A stretch of DNA of 64,000 nt from Andreprevotia sp. IGB-42 (GCF_009848685.1 NZ_WXTX01000010.1:62001-126000); one strand, 5' to 3'. Counted from the stretch's first letter, positions 25,168 through 35,752 are shown. A program made the numbers and translations. Notes: generated from the sequence alone by a model not told the origin.

Positions 25168-25588
25168 TATAAAGCTGACACGTTCAAAACCCGTCGGCAG
25201 TTTCCAGCATGGCGGCAAGCGGCTTTGCCTGGATCATTGCAAAAATTTGCACCAAAATGGCGCAATTTTTTCCTGTCTATCTCAGACAGCAAAAGCGAAA
25301 GTCTGTTGTTTCCCGATTATTTAATACTGTAGAAAGCTTCCAGTTAGCAACCCGTTTATCCCGTTCACACTGCCTCCCATCGTTCCAACATCCCCTTAAA
25401 GCCAATGCTGGTTTAGCTTGAGGTTGTAACACGATCAAATCCAGCTGCTTGAGCCGTCAAAATATTAGTATATTATTTGTACCTAATGCTTTAACGGCGC
25501 AATGCCTAAATGTCAGTATTGGGAAGGTGATAGCAGTAACGCTACGCTTCGCCGTGCAGGCATCAAAAATGTTCGGATGAGGTATGTC

Positions 25589-26152
25589 ATGCACAGCTTT
25601 CCACACGCTAACCAGCTGGTACGCGCCCAGCGCCAACGTGGCTTCACGCTGATCGAAGCGCTTGTCGTCATTGCCATCATCGGCATCTTGGCCACCATCG
25701 CCTTGCCCAACTACCGCAACCTGGTGCGGGAAAACAAGCTGACCGGCGCATCGGAAGAAATGCTCACCAGCCTGATGTACGCCCACAGCGAAGCCATCAA
25801 GCGCAGCAAAACCGTCAGACTCTGCAACAGTGCCGAGCCGGCAGCCAGCTCACCCAGCTGTGTAGGCAGCTCGACAACACCCGACTGGAAAACCGGCTGG
25901 ATCGTCTATGCCGATACCAATAACAACTCGACGATCGACGATGGCGAAGTACTGCGGGTTGCCAATGATTTTGGCCAGCTGCAAAACCTGACCGCTACGG
26001 ACAACGTCAGCAACATTACCTTCCGTTCCACGGTAATGGCCGGCGGCAAGGACATCACGTTTACCTTCTGCAGCCCCAATATCAAGGGGCGTCTGGTCAC
26101 GGTGGACAAACTGGGCAGGGTCAATCGCACCATAGGTTCGGTATGCAGCTGA
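25589..26152 (+). CDS. fimT: GspH/FimT-family minor pilin
   Basis: A 187-residue type IV prepilin. The leader ends QRG and the mature part begins FTLIEALVVIAIIGILATIALPNY with Glu5. A GspH/FimT C-terminal domain follows, including the family segment YADTNNNSTIDDGEVLRV and two or more cysteines near the end. The ATG at 25589 has GAGG 6 bases before it and gives an 18-residue leader; upstream in-frame starts exist. It is the first gene of fimT-pilV-pilW-pilX-pilY1-pilE. Role: part of the pseudopilus/tip complex that primes pilus assembly at the inner membrane. Confidence 0.9.
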   Translation: MHSFPHANQLVRAQRQRGFTLIEALVVIAIIGILATIALPNYRNLVRENKLTGASEEMLTSLMYAHSEAIKRSKTVRLCNSAEPAASSPSCVGSSTTPDWKTGWIVYADTNNNSTIDDGEVLRVANDFGQLQNLTATDNVSNITFRSTVMAGGKDITFTFCSPNIKGRLVTVDKLGRVNRTIGSVCS

Positions 26153-26190
26153 TCGGCACAAAGCACCCGGCAAATCCAGGGGGATCAGGC

Positions 26191-26832
26191 ATGAAACAGC
26201 GCGGCATGATCATGATCGAAGTGCTGGTCTCGATCATCATTCTTTCGGTCGGCATCCTTGGCCTTGCTTCGCTGCAGGGGTTCTCGCTGCGCAACTCGCA
26301 CAGCAGCTACCTGCGTACAGTGGCAACCGATCTGGCTGTAGACATGAGCGAACGCATCCGTGCCAACCGCTCGGTCAAGCAAGGCGTGGCAACCAGCGGG
26401 CAGGCACTGGACGAAAAAAACAAGCCCATTCCCTTGCCACCAGACTATGCAAGGCTTGTTTGCACCCTTGATGCCGGCACCAGCAAATATGGCTGCGTGA
26501 AACCAACCGGCTATACGCCGCCCACCGGCACAGCCGGGCAAAACCTGGCCGAAACCGAAGACGTGCCACGCTGGCTCGATCTGGTGCGCGCATCGCTGCC
26601 CCTTGGCAGCAACGGGGGGGCCATCATCTGCCGCGATACCACACCGGATGACGGCAGCACGCCAGTATTCGATGTTGCGGACAGCAACTATACAAGCGGC
26701 ACCGGTTGCCTGGCACCTTCAGCTTCTGCCTATGCCAACGCACCCTATGTCATCAAGATCTGGTGGCAGGATGAACCGCCTACCGCAGCTGATCCAACAC
26801 CGGCGCTCACGCGGTTTTCCACCACACTTTAA
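26191..26832 (+). CDS. pilV: Minor pilin PilV
   Basis: A 213-residue prepilin: leader MKQRG then MIMIEVLVSIIILSVGILGLASLQ (Glu at +5; Met rather than Phe at +1, which PrpD-type peptidases tolerate in minor pilins). A PilV-like body follows with six or so cysteines that may pair in the periplasm. The start at 26191 is preceded by AGGGGG; the frame extends 16 codons upstream into the fimT end. In known systems PilV, PilW, PilX and PilY1 form the priming/tip complex. Confidence 0.88.
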   Translation: MKQRGMIMIEVLVSIIILSVGILGLASLQGFSLRNSHSSYLRTVATDLAVDMSERIRANRSVKQGVATSGQALDEKNKPIPLPPDYARLVCTLDAGTSKYGCVKPTGYTPPTGTAGQNLAETEDVPRWLDLVRASLPLGSNGGAIICRDTTPDDGSTPVFDVADSNYTSGTGCLAPSASAYANAPYVIKIWWQDEPPTAADPTPALTRFSTTL

Positions 26833-26844
26833 GGCGGAAAAACC

Positions 26845-27651
26845 ATGAGCCAATCACTACATAACCGCGGTTTCACCCTCATCGAGCTGGCAGTCGGCCT
26901 GACACTGAGCATGATCCTGGCATTTGCAGTAGGCAATATCTACCTGCAGACCAAGTCGACCTTCAGGACCCAGACTGCACAGACCCGCCTGGGCGAGGAT
27001 GGCCGTTACATCATGTCATTGTTCCAGCGCATGGGCGTGCAATCAGGCTACCGGAGCTGGGGGGCGACGAATAACGCAGTGCCACTGGCGACCGCCTTTA
27101 CCGCAGCATCGCCATTTGCTGCGGGGCAGACACTGGTGGAAAGCAGCGACGAGTTGTATGTGCGCTTTTACGGCGAGGCCGACGGCAACATCATCCGCTG
27201 CGACAACAATTCGACCGCCGATACCGATTACCCATCGGTGAAAGATCCCAATACGCTCAACAGCTACAAGATCTACCTGGATACATCCACCGCAACCATC
27301 AAATGCGCCAAAACCGACGGCACGAATTCACAAATCCAGGTCAGCGGGGTCGTTGACTTCAATCTCACTTATGGCGTGGACGCCGATTCGGTACCGGACG
27401 GCGTGGCAGAAACGCATGTTGCCGCCGGCAGCGTTAGCAACTGGAACAACGTCTACGTGATGCGCATGTGCATCGTGCTCAAAAGCGCAGACGACAATAT
27501 GGCCCCCAAGATCAAGGATGCAGCGGGCACACTGATCCATCCCACATATCTGGATTGCTCATATCCGAACCAGGGGAAACAGACCGCTACCGATTACCGG
27601 CTGTATCGAACTTTCGTGACCACCGTTTTCCTGCGCAACCGATATGACTGA
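26845..27651 (+). CDS. pilW: Minor pilin PilW
   Basis: A 268-residue prepilin with leader MSQSLHNRG and mature N-terminus FTLIELAVGLTLSMILAFAVG, then the PilW-type body (TRLGEDGRYIMSLFQRMGVQSGYRSWG is the family's recognisable segment). GGCGGAA lies before the ATG. Overlaps the following frame by up to 8 bases. Inner-membrane-inserted until assembled into the pilus tip. Confidence 0.9.
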   Translation: MSQSLHNRGFTLIELAVGLTLSMILAFAVGNIYLQTKSTFRTQTAQTRLGEDGRYIMSLFQRMGVQSGYRSWGATNNAVPLATAFTAASPFAAGQTLVESSDELYVRFYGEADGNIIRCDNNSTADTDYPSVKDPNTLNSYKIYLDTSTATIKCAKTDGTNSQIQVSGVVDFNLTYGVDADSVPDGVAETHVAAGSVSNWNNVYVMRMCIVLKSADDNMAPKIKDAAGTLIHPTYLDCSYPNQGKQTATDYRLYRTFVTTVFLRNRYD

Positions 27652-27667
27652 CGGGAGCAATAGCGCG

Positions 27668-28183
27668 ATGCATAACCATCACTCACGCGGGTTCGTCCTG
27701 ATAACCAGCCTGATTTTTCTGATCACCCTGACCATCATCGTTGTCTATGCAGTAAGGACAGCGACGATGCGTGAACATATTGCTGGCAACTTCAGAACCA
27801 AGAGCCAGGCGTTCGAAGCGGCCGAGTTCGCATTGCGCCGCGCACAGGGCGTACTTTCCGAATATCCGACTTTCACCTCGGCGGTAGCCTGCCAGAAAGG
27901 CCTGTGCGGTTCACAAGTAACGTCGGCCCAAGTGGATGCGCTGGCGTGGGACGACACGGATACCTGCCGGATCAACGATACCGTCTGCAACAGGATACTG
28001 GGCGCCAACAAGACGCTTACCGCCACACTGGGCGATAGCGTGGCAGAGCAGCCCCGGTGGGTAATACGGGAACTGGCCAACGGTACGAAAGGCCCATGTA
28101 CCTATTATGAAATATCAAGCCGTGGCGTAGGCAGCAACGATAAAAGTGCTGTTGTACTGCGGTCAATTGTAAAAGCATGTTGA
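27668..28183 (+). CDS. pilX: Minor pilin PilX
   Basis: A 171-residue prepilin-like protein: leader MHNHHSRG, then FVLITSLIFLITLTIIVVYAVRTA. Residue +5 is Thr instead of Glu, as is usual for PilX, which sits at the tip. TMREHIAGNFRTKSQAFEAAEFALRRAQ is the PilX_N signature. The ATG at 27668 follows GGGAG; 27644 is an in-frame alternative overlapping pilW. Cysteines are paired-looking (ACQKGLC, TCRINDTVC). Confidence 0.86.
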   Translation: MHNHHSRGFVLITSLIFLITLTIIVVYAVRTATMREHIAGNFRTKSQAFEAAEFALRRAQGVLSEYPTFTSAVACQKGLCGSQVTSAQVDALAWDDTDTCRINDTVCNRILGANKTLTATLGDSVAEQPRWVIRELANGTKGPCTYYEISSRGVGSNDKSAVVLRSIVKAC

Positions 28184-28200
28184 GGTCTGGAGCATAGAAA

Positions 28201-31200
28201 ATGAAAATCCGCCTGATTACGCTGCTTGTCGCCAGCTTGTTTGCGACCGAAACCTATGCCGTGGGCCCCATCCTGCAAACCAGCCGTGACCCATATCGGC
28301 CATTGTATGAATCATCGAATCAGCCCCCGCTGAATTTGCTGGTGCTCGGGCGCGATCACAAGTTGTGGTACGAAGCCTATAACGATGCATCCGATCTGGA
28401 TGACGATGGCCTGTATGACGTTGGCTATAAGGGCTGGAAGTTGAAGGCCGGCGAAACCGCAGAAGGCCGCGGAAAATTCCAGATTGATTACTATGGCTAT
28501 TTCGATTCATACAAATGCTACAGCTACAATACAACGGCTGCGCGGTTCGAGCCGGTTGCCATTACCAACACCAAAAAGTGTGCCACCGTATCCAGTGGCC
28601 GCTGGAGCGGTGATTACCTGAATTATGTCACCACATCCCGTATCGATGCCATCCGCAAAGTCCTTTATGGCGGCACGCGCAGTACCGACACGGCGACGGA
28701 TACCGTGCTGCAACGCGCTTTCATTCCTCAGGATGCACATAGCTGGGGCAAGGAATACGATCCTTCCAATGAAATCGATCCAGCCAAGCCGGTTTCGGAT
28801 CCAAACCGCTACTATTACAGGATCAGCGACTATACGCCGCTGGCTCAGCCTGCGCTGTCTGCATCCGCATCAACACAAAAGCGTATCCTGTTCGCCAATA
28901 CCACCCCATGCGGTAGCTCGTGCAGTACCAGCTATAACTCTGCACCACAACTTCTTTACATCGAAGACAGCAGTTACCGGGTCTGGGAGTGGCTGAGTAT
29001 CGAGCGACCGGTTGCCGATACCGAATATGCCACCGGCGCCAACGTTCGCGTCACCATCGCCAGCAAGAACCCGGGCTATCCGAAGGCCATGGATGTAAAA
29101 GTGCAGGTCTGCAAAAGCACGCTGCTTGAAGACAATTGCAAGAAATATGGCACTAGCTACAAACCGGTTGGCCTCATCCAGCAATATGGCGACAGCGATT
29201 CAATGCGCTTTGGCCTGTTGACCGGCAGCTACTCACACAATCTGCAGGGCGGGGTATTGCGTAAAAATATCGGCAAGATCGATGATGAAGTCGATCAAAC
29301 CAATGGCACGTTCAAAACGCCCGCCAGTACCGTCGGCAGCATCATCACCACCATCAACAACTTGCGTATCGAAGGCTTCCAGAACACGCGCGAGTACTTT
29401 ACCAGCACATACGATACCGCCTGCTCCTATGCCAATGCGTTCAGCCAGCAACTGGTGGATGGCAGCTGCAGTGGCTGGGGCAACCCGGTGGGCGAAATGC
29501 TGTTCGAATCCACCCGCTATCTTGCAGGTGCAACGGGTCCGACCAGCGGTTATTCGGGCGATACCAAAGGTGCAGGCCTGAATCTGCCTGAGCCGAACTG
29601 GACTGATCCATACGGCATTGTTTCGGGTAGCACGCGCCGGAACAATATCTGTTCCAAGCCATACATCACGCTGCTTTCGGATATCAATCCCAATTGGGAC
29701 GGCGATATCAACACAGTGAACATCAACAGCATATCTTTCAATCCGGGCAATATTCTGGATGCCATGTGGACCAAGGAATTCGGTGGCAGCAAAACCGTGC
29801 TGATCGGTGAAAATGGCAGTACCAATGACCAGGCCCCCACTCCAAAGAGTGCATCCACGTTCAAAACCCTGAAAGGCCTGCCAGACGAACCGGCCAAAAA
29901 AGGCACTTACATGAGTGCTGCCATTGCTGCGTTTGCCAGAACGAACGATATCAATGCCGCACCTGAATCACAGACGGTGAACACCTTTTCGGTCGCGCTG
30001 GCATCGCCGTTGCCAAAAATCAGCATGACCGTGAATGGCAAGCTGGTCACTTTTGTGCCCTTTGCAAAAACACCATCCAATGGTGGCGGCACAACCGGCA
30101 CATCTGCCAATTACCGGCCTACCGACCAGATCGTCGATTTCTACGTCGATAAAATCAGGAACATTTCCGGCTATACCTTCGATACCAACATCAATGGTGG
30201 CAGGCCGTACTACAAGTTCCGCATCAACTACGAAGATGTGGAATACGGTGGTGACCATGATATGGATGCCATTGCAGAGTATGAAGTTGCACTGCTGGCC
30301 AACAACACCATCCAGGTCACTGTCAATTCAACCTATGCTGCCGGTGGTCAGGATCAGCATATGGGTTATATCGTATCGGGAACGACCAAGGACGGTGTTT
30401 ACCTGGTTGTGAAAGACGTGGGCGGCGCCAACGTCAATTACTGGATGGATGCAAAGCCTGCAGCTACCGGCAATCCTTCTGGTGATCCGATCAGCCCGCA
30501 AGGCAACATGAGTGCGCTGACCGATGTGCGTACGTTCACAGTCAGCAGCACCGGCTCCACGGTTACCACGCTCAATTCGCCGCTATGGTATGCAGCAAAA
30601 TACGGCGGTTTCATTGATAACGAACCCTCAACCGATACCACCAACTACAACGTGCTGGATGATGTGAGCGAATGGGATTCGGATGGCAATGGCATTCCCG
30701 ATAACTATTTCCTGGTTACCAACCCGCTGCGCATGAAGGAACAGCTGGACAAGGCATTTGCACGTATTGATGCAACCAGCCGTTCCAGCGCCCCGGTAGG
30801 CAGTACCGGCGGTTCGGCCTCGGTCGACAGCGAGATCCGTGTTTACAAAACCTCGTACAAGACCGACAAATGGAGCGGCAATCTGCAGGCCTTGAAGCAG
30901 CAGACCAGCGATCTGCTCAATCCCACCCTGGTGTGGAGTGCAGCCGATACCAATAACCTGCTGGCCCCTGCCAATCGTTATGTATTTACTTACAATCCGG
31001 TCACACGCAGATCGATCGAATTCAAGTCGGATACAACATCGACTGCCCTGCTTTCCGTTGCGGAACAGTCAGCACTGAATCGTGATAAAACAGGCACGAT
31101 AGACAGCAAGATGGCGCAGCGTATCGACTACCTGCGCGGTGATTCGACCAATGAAGGCAGCAGTGCAGGCAAATTCCGGCAGCGGGAACTGATCGGCACG

Positions 31201-32970
31201 AAAACCAATTTCATTGCCGATATTCTGGATGCATCACCCTATGCGGTGGGGGATAGCAACACCGATTACTATCCGCCGGACTTCCATGCCTATCAGACTT
31301 GGGCAGCCGGTATTTTCCAACGCAAGAACACGGTTTATGCAGGTGCCAACGGCGGCATGCTGCACGCATTCAACGACGATCTGAACATCTTGCCCGAAGC
31401 TGCGGCGCAGGCAGCAACCGACAATGGCGAAGAGAAATTTGCCTATGTGCCATCATATCTTTACGACAAACTCAGCCAGCTGGACGGGCTCTCCTACAAC
31501 CATGAATATTTCCTGAACGGCGCCAGTTCCGTTGCCGATATCTGGGATGGCCAATGGAAAACCGCGCTGGCACTGTCTGCCGGGTTTGGTGGCAAGGGCG
31601 TCAGCTTGCTGGATATCACCGATCCTTCGCTGTTTACGGCAGCCAATGTAGGCAATATGGTCAAGTGGGAATACTTCAATTCTACAACCCCGGCATTGGG
31701 TGACCCGGATATGGGCTATCTGCCGCAAAGCCCGCTGATCGTGCTGATGAACGACAACAAATTCCGTGTCGCGGTATCCAATGGCTTCAACAGCGACAAC
31801 GGCAAGGCCGTGCTCTTCTTGCTGGACGTCAACGGCCCTGGCTCCAGCGGCTGGAATTCAAGCAGCGTCATCAAGCTTGAAGCGGCTGCGTCGTCGGCCG
31901 GTAACAACGGCTTGTCTGCTGCCACCGGCGCCGACCTCAATGGCGACAAGAAAATTGACGTCATCTACGCCGGCGATCTGAAAGGCAATATTTGGAAGTT
32001 CGATGTTCGCAGCAGTAATCCTGCCAACTGGGGATCATCCGTGGGCGGCGTCAACAAGCCGCTGTTCACTGCCGTCTCCAGCACTGGTGTAGCACAACCT
32101 ATCTTTACTGCGCCGGCGCTGACTTTCCAATCCCAGCATACGGATGCGAAGGATGCAAATGGCGATGGCCTGGTTGATGCCAACATGGTCATGGTTTACT
32201 TCGGTACCGGGAAATTCGTTGCCGACTGCGATATTTCCAGCACAGGTTGCACCGGCGAATCGCTGACCAACACCTTCTATGGCATATGGGATAGCGATGT
32301 GCAGATCAGCGGGCGCAGTGCGTTGCTCAAGCAGACCATCGGTACTTTCGATAGCAATGACGTCACTACGCTCAACGCCCGTTACAGCCCCGTTCCGCCG
32401 TTGACCCTGAGCGATGTGGCAAATGGCCGCTGCATCAAGCCGCTGAGCACGGCAGGCGTTCCACAGGCATGTTCAGCGGATCCGAATACCAACAAGATCC
32501 CCGATATCGACTGGACAACCCAGTTGGGCTGGTACGCAGATCTGCCACTGACCGGTGAACGCCATGTCGGCATGCCGCGTATCGCGAAAGGCGGTCTGGT
32601 GATATTCAACACCATGGCACCAAGCACACTGACCAACACATGTGCGTTTGTATCCACCTCCAGCTTGATGGCACTCAACTTCGAAAATGGTGGCCAGACC
32701 ATGCAACGCTTTACCGTCAAGAACAGCGGCGGCCAGGCAGTATCCGGATTTGGCAACGTCGGGCAGGTCTATACCGAAGCCCGCCCCAATGGCACCACGA
32801 CGGTCTCCGGATCTGAGCCGTCCGGTGTGGGTGATATGCGCGGATTCGGCCGAAACTATCGTGTTTCCAAGACGACCAAGGTGGTAGACGTTTCTCCTTC
32901 AGGCCAACCAGTGCTGATCAATACCTACCGTACCGTTACGCCGGTCAGCTGGCGTGAAGTGATCCAATAA
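28201..32970 (+). CDS. pilY1: PilY1/PilC-type pilus tip adhesin
   Basis: A 1589-residue exported protein: signal peptide [20 protein letters not shown], a long N-terminal half of mixed fold with several Asp-rich loops ([12 protein letters not shown] near residue 62), and a C-terminal PilC/PilY1 beta-propeller. Calcium-loop motif D1245-x-N-x-D-x-x-x-D1253 (DLNGDKKID) matches the Ca-binding site that controls pilus retraction in Pseudomonas PilY1; further Asp-rich loops occur near 828 (DSDGNGIPD). No von Willebrand A domain was seen at the N-terminus. GGAG precedes the ATG. Base composition is clearly less GC-rich than that of flanking housekeeping genes. Confidence 0.93.
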   Translation: MKIRLITLLVASLFATETYAVGPILQTSRDPYRPLYESSNQPPLNLLVLGRDHKLWYEAYNDASDLDDDGLYDVGYKGWKLKAGETAEGRGKFQIDYYGYFDSYKCYSYNTTAARFEPVAITNTKKCATVSSGRWSGDYLNYVTTSRIDAIRKVLYGGTRSTDTATDTVLQRAFIPQDAHSWGKEYDPSNEIDPAKPVSDPNRYYYRISDYTPLAQPALSASASTQKRILFANTTPCGSSCSTSYNSAPQLLYIEDSSYRVWEWLSIERPVADTEYATGANVRVTIASKNPGYPKAMDVKVQVCKSTLLEDNCKKYGTSYKPVGLIQQYGDSDSMRFGLLTGSYSHNLQGGVLRKNIGKIDDEVDQTNGTFKTPASTVGSIITTINNLRIEGFQNTREYFTSTYDTACSYANAFSQQLVDGSCSGWGNPVGEMLFESTRYLAGATGPTSGYSGDTKGAGLNLPEPNWTDPYGIVSGSTRRNNICSKPYITLLSDINPNWDGDINTVNINSISFNPGNILDAMWTKEFGGSKTVLIGENGSTNDQAPTPKSASTFKTLKGLPDEPAKKGTYMSAAIAAFARTNDINAAPESQTVNTFSVALASPLPKISMTVNGKLVTFVPFAKTPSNGGGTTGTSANYRPTDQIVDFYVDKIRNISGYTFDTNINGGRPYYKFRINYEDVEYGGDHDMDAIAEYEVALLANNTIQVTVNSTYAAGGQDQHMGYIVSGTTKDGVYLVVKDVGGANVNYWMDAKPAATGNPSGDPISPQGNMSALTDVRTFTVSSTGSTVTTLNSPLWYAAKYGGFIDNEPSTDTTNYNVLDDVSEWDSDGNGIPDNYFLVTNPLRMKEQLDKAFARIDATSRSSAPVGSTGGSASVDSEIRVYKTSYKTDKWSGNLQALKQQTSDLLNPTLVWSAADTNNLLAPANRYVFTYNPVTRRSIEFKSDTTSTALLSVAEQSALNRDKTGTIDSKMAQRIDYLRGDSTNEGSSAGKFRQRELIGTKTNFIADILDASPYAVGDSNTDYYPPDFHAYQTWAAGIFQRKNTVYAGANGGMLHAFNDDLNILPEAAAQAATDNGEEKFAYVPSYLYDKLSQLDGLSYNHEYFLNGASSVADIWDGQWKTALALSAGFGGKGVSLLDITDPSLFTAANVGNMVKWEYFNSTTPALGDPDMGYLPQSPLIVLMNDNKFRVAVSNGFNSDNGKAVLFLLDVNGPGSSGWNSSSVIKLEAAASSAGNNGLSAATGADLNGDKKIDVIYAGDLKGNIWKFDVRSSNPANWGSSVGGVNKPLFTAVSSTGVAQPIFTAPALTFQSQHTDAKDANGDGLVDANMVMVYFGTGKFVADCDISSTGCTGESLTNTFYGIWDSDVQISGRSALLKQTIGTFDSNDVTTLNARYSPVPPLTLSDVANGRCIKPLSTAGVPQACSADPNTNKIPDIDWTTQLGWYADLPLTGERHVGMPRIAKGGLVIFNTMAPSTLTNTCAFVSTSSLMALNFENGGQTMQRFTVKNSGGQAVSGFGNVGQVYTEARPNGTTTVSGSEPSGVGDMRGFGRNYRVSKTTKVVDVSPSGQPVLINTYRTVTPVSWREVIQ

Positions 32971-32980
32971 GGAGCATGGA

Positions 32981-33424
32981 ATGCCGGAAAAGAAGCAGAC
33001 GGGCAAGCAGCGCGGTTTTACCCTGGTCGAGTTGATGATTGTGGTTGCGGTGATCGGGATTCTCGCCGCAATTGCAGTGCCTGCTTATCAGCAGTACGTA
33101 CGCAAGGCACGCAGGGCTGATGCGCAAACGGTGCTGCTGACGAATGCACAAGCGCTGGAGCGTTATTTCACGCTCAACAATACCTATGCAGACAGCAGCG
33201 GAAACTGCCCTACGCTCACTATCACGGAGGCACCCGTAGATGGCTCGACCAAGTACTACGACATCACTGCCGCAAGTTGCGACAGCGCCGGGTTCACACT
33301 GACGGCAACGCCGAAAAATGCCCAGAGCAGGGACGGGATAATCACGTTGACGGGTACCGGCATCAAGGGTTGGGACAAGGATAATAGCGGCGATATATCG
33401 AGCGCGGAAAAAACCTGGAAGTAA
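32981..33424 (+). CDS. pilE: PilE-like minor pilin with C-terminal EF-hand-like loop
   Basis: A 147-residue prepilin with leader [12 protein letters not shown] and mature [37 protein letters not shown] (Glu5). It has one cysteine pair (NCPTL ... SCDSAG) that forms the usual pilin disulfide loop. The last 16 residues read [16 protein letters not shown], whose first 12 match a canonical EF-hand calcium loop (D1, D3, S5, D7, S9, E12). AAGGAG precedes the ATG. As the last gene of the minor-pilin operon it corresponds to PilE of Pseudomonas rather than the major pilin. Confidence 0.9.
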   Translation: MPEKKQTGKQRGFTLVELMIVVAVIGILAAIAVPAYQQYVRKARRADAQTVLLTNAQALERYFTLNNTYADSSGNCPTLTITEAPVDGSTKYYDITAASCDSAGFTLTATPKNAQSRDGIITLTGTGIKGWDKDNSGDISSAEKTWK

Positions 33425-33431
33425 CAGCAGC

Positions 33432-33457
33432 GCCTACGGGGAAACGTCCCTGTAGGC
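33432..33457. terminator. Hairpin between convergent pilE and TonB-like genes
   Basis: Stem GCCTACGGGGA / TCCCTGTAGGC (one G-T pair) with loop AACG, followed on the + strand by CTCTTT. It overlaps the 3' end of the minus-strand gene and probably stops transcription from both sides. Confidence 0.6.
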
Positions 33458-34039
33458 CTCTTTGCTGAGCACGATTACCTTGACGCTGTTGACTGTTTGA
33501 TTGCCTCGCCAGGCCGGAACGAAATAGGTCTTGAAGAGTTTCATCCGCAGTGCGTATATCTGGCCGGGCGTCAGTTCCGGAGCCTCGATCACAACGTCCT
33601 TGGTCAGACCTGTAGCATCTATTTTCAAGGTGATGGTTGCGATCAGATCATCATCGACATGCAGGTCTTCAATCTGGAAATCAGGGGTTTCTACCCACTT
33701 GGCAGGCTTGTCTACATCCTTTTCCTGCCAGTAATCAGGGAGCGCTTCTTCGGGGCGCTCCTTTTTTTCGGCTGTCAGCCACGCCGGCATCTGCTCCCAG
33801 GCGCCGATCTTGCTGATTTCCGTTGCCTTGAAGACCGGTTCATCAGCGGGTAAAAAATAACGATCCGCCGTTTTTTCAATGGAAACTTTCAGGTAAACAA
33901 GCTTGTTTCCCGGATTGGATTTCCTGGAAAAACCGGAATTGGATGTAAAAAGAAAAACGTGAAGCGCTATGGAAAAACCTGCAGAAAAAAGCAGGGTTCC
34001 ATATTTGTTTTTCATGTCATTTTTATCCGGTATATGCAT
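33434..34039 (-). CDS. TonB-C-like membrane-anchored protein
   Basis: A 201-residue protein with one N-terminal membrane segment (GTLLFSAGFSIALHVFLFT) and a periplasmic domain ending in DLIATITLKIDATGLTKDVVIEAPE ... LKTYFVPAWRGNQTVNSVKVIVL, the strand-helix-strand pattern of TonB C-terminal-like domains. No TonB Pro-rich linker or ExbBD neighbours are present, so energy transduction is doubtful. The ATG at 34039 is 3 bases from the thioredoxin stop; ATG 34015 is an alternative. The coding DNA is markedly AT-richer than the surroundings. Confidence 0.65.
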   Translation of the reverse strand: MHIPDKNDMKNKYGTLLFSAGFSIALHVFLFTSNSGFSRKSNPGNKLVYLKVSIEKTADRYFLPADEPVFKATEISKIGAWEQMPAWLTAEKKERPEEALPDYWQEKDVDKPAKWVETPDFQIEDLHVDDDLIATITLKIDATGLTKDVVIEAPELTPGQIYALRMKLFKTYFVPAWRGNQTVNSVKVIVLSKEAYRDVSP

Positions 34040-34042
34040 CAG

Positions 34043-34534
34043 TCACAATAAAGATTCGATAGTTTTTTCCATTTCCGCCATATCTACTTCACCTATGATT
34101 TTTCTGACTATTTTCCCTTTTTTATCAATGACAAAGGAAGTAGGAGCGAGGCTGATCTTGCCGAATTTCTCAGCGATCTGGCCATCCTTGTCGTGTATCA
34201 CCGCATAGTTGATACCGAATTTCCCGATGAATCTGTTGATATAGGCAGGATCATCATAATCAAGTGCAATGCCGATGGTTTCAAAATCCTTTTTGCCGAA
34301 CCGGTTTTGCAGTTTGATCAATTCGGGTACTTCCTTCACACAGCCGGTACAGCTGGTTGCCCAGAAGTTGATCAACATGACCTTGCCTTGCAGTTCAGCA
34401 CTGGTCAACAGCTTGCCATCCATGGTGGTAGCACTGAAACCGGGAGCAGTCCGGTCGTGTCTGATGAACAGGGTTGCAAGCAGGCAGAGAACAAGCAAAA
34501 CGGTCAGCAGGGTGAACAGGGTCTTTTTTTGCAT
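34043..34534 (-). CDS. TlpA/ResA-like thiol-disulfide oxidoreductase
   Basis: A 163-residue membrane-anchored thioredoxin-fold protein. N-terminal anchor KTLFTLLTVLLVLCLLATLFI, then APGFSATTMDGK, the active site WATSCTGC (CxxC) and the cis-Pro segment APTSFVIDKKGKIV. Such proteins reduce or isomerise disulfides in the periplasm. The neighbouring minor pilins and PilY1 contain many cysteines, so pilus-protein folding is a reasonable but unproven job. AT-rich coding sequence, probably co-transcribed with the TonB-like gene. Confidence 0.88.
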   Translation of the reverse strand: MQKKTLFTLLTVLLVLCLLATLFIRHDRTAPGFSATTMDGKLLTSAELQGKVMLINFWATSCTGCVKEVPELIKLQNRFGKKDFETIGIALDYDDPAYINRFIGKFGINYAVIHDKDGQIAEKFGKISLAPTSFVIDKKGKIVRKIIGEVDMAEMEKTIESLL

Positions 34535-34849
34535 GGCGACTTCAGTTTGGGTTTTCTTCCATATTCTATGTAAAGAAGAAGAAGATAAGAACAGTTAATA
34601 AGGGCGGCACTTTGCTGTGGATAAGCTTAATTTCTTTTTGTTTTCAACAGCTTGCTTCATGGTGAACCCGGTGCAGCGATCCTGTTGTGCTTGTGGGCAA
34701 GTTGTTGATGGAATTTGTGCCGGGTGGTGTTTGTTGTTTAGTCCCAAAATGGCTAGCGAGTTCTTCACAGCTCAAGTTGTTGATTTTATTACTTCTTTGC
34801 AGATTCCGGTATAATCAGCCGCTTTTTCGGACGTAGACAGGAGCCCTTG
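34535..34849. other. AT-rich intergenic region before the rbgA-like gene
   Basis: 315 bases. A 65-codon frame at 34617-34814 has no ribosome site and no recognisable product, so it is not called. A good -10 hexamer TATAAT lies at 34810-34815, 35 bases upstream of the GTPase start, with no clear -35; it is the likely promoter of that gene. Confidence 0.55.
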
Positions 34850-35752
34850 ATGGCCATCCAGTGGTTCCCAGGGCACATGAATGCTGCCCGCAAGCAAGTG
34901 ATGGAGACGATGGCGAAGGTCGACATGGTGATCGAGATCGTCGATGCCCGTGCGCCTGTGTCCAGTACCAATCCCATGCTTGAAAAGCTGCGCATGCATC
35001 GTCAGCGTCCGGTGCTCAAGATACTCAACAAGGCGGATCTTGCCGATCCTGCTTTGAACCGCATCTGGCTGGAATGGTTTCGTGCCCAACCGGCAACCGA
35101 GGCGATTTTGCTGGGCGAGGGTGACAAGGGCGCTGCCGTGCGGCGTATTCCCGAGCTGTGCCGCAAGATCGTGCCGCACCGCACCGGTGGCGTGAAGCCG
35201 GTACGGATCCTGATCCTGGGCATTCCCAACGTCGGCAAATCGACATTGATGAACATCCTGCTCAATCGCAAGGTGGCCAAGGTGGCTGATACGCCGGGAG
35301 TTACCCAGCATATCCAGCGTATCGACCTTGCTGACGGCATGATCGTGTACGACACGCCCGGTCTGTTGTGGCCGAAGATCGAGTACGAAGATTTCGGCTA
35401 CCGGCTGGCCATGGCCGGCTCAGTGGGCCGCAACGCGTACAACGAGGAAGACGTGGCGTGGTTTGCGATCGAAACGCTGAGCAAGCGCTACCCGGAGCTG
35501 CTCAAGCAGCGCTACAAGCTCGATAGCCTGGACGTCGAACTCGAGGCATTGTTCCACCAGATCGGCCGCAAGCGTGGCGCAATGCTTGGTGGTGGCCGTG
35601 TCGATACGCAGAAGACTGCAGACCTGATCCTCACCGATTTCCGCAGCGGCACGCTAGGCCGCATCACGCTGGAAACGCCCGAGGACCTGGAAAATCTCGT
35701 GCCCATCGTTGACGCCGAAGAAAACGTGGAAGCGCATGATGGCGAGGATTGA
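34850..35752 (+). CDS. rbgA: Circularly permuted ribosome-biogenesis GTPase (YlqF/RbgA type)
   Basis: A 300-residue GTPase with motif order G5-G4-G1-G2-G3: VDARAP (31-36), NKAD (60-63), GIPNVGKS (124-131), the TPGVT switch (148-152) and DTPG (168-171). The start FPGHMNAARK is typical. In Bacillus RbgA matures the 50S subunit; the same role is inferred here. AGGAG lies 6 bases before ATG 34850. The stop overlaps the next start (TGATG). Confidence 0.94.
   Translation: MAIQWFPGHMNAARKQVMETMAKVDMVIEIVDARAPVSSTNPMLEKLRMHRQRPVLKILNKADLADPALNRIWLEWFRAQPATEAILLGEGDKGAAVRRIPELCRKIVPHRTGGVKPVRILILGIPNVGKSTLMNILLNRKVAKVADTPGVTQHIQRIDLADGMIVYDTPGLLWPKIEYEDFGYRLAMAGSVGRNAYNEEDVAWFAIETLSKRYPELLKQRYKLDSLDVELEALFHQIGRKRGAMLGGGRVDTQKTADLILTDFRSGTLGRITLETPEDLENLVPIVDAEENVEAHDGED

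Larger units (their letters stand above)
25060..25588. other. AT-rich intergenic region before the pilin operon
   Basis: 529 bases without a convincing gene. It holds the hemL terminator (25077-25100), an AT-rich palindrome (25150-25167), and AT-rich stretches such as ATATTAGTATATTATTTG near 25465 that could contain the fimT-pilE operon promoter. I could not place -35/-10 or sigma-54 elements with confidence. Confidence 0.6.

Noticed and set aside
25060-25588. Sigma-54 promoter (GG-N10-GC) for the pilin operon
   Set aside because: Checked candidate pairs had the wrong spacing; no convincing element.
34617-34814. 65-codon frame in the gap before the rbgA-like gene
   Set aside because: No ribosome site, no similarity to a known family, overlaps the likely promoter.
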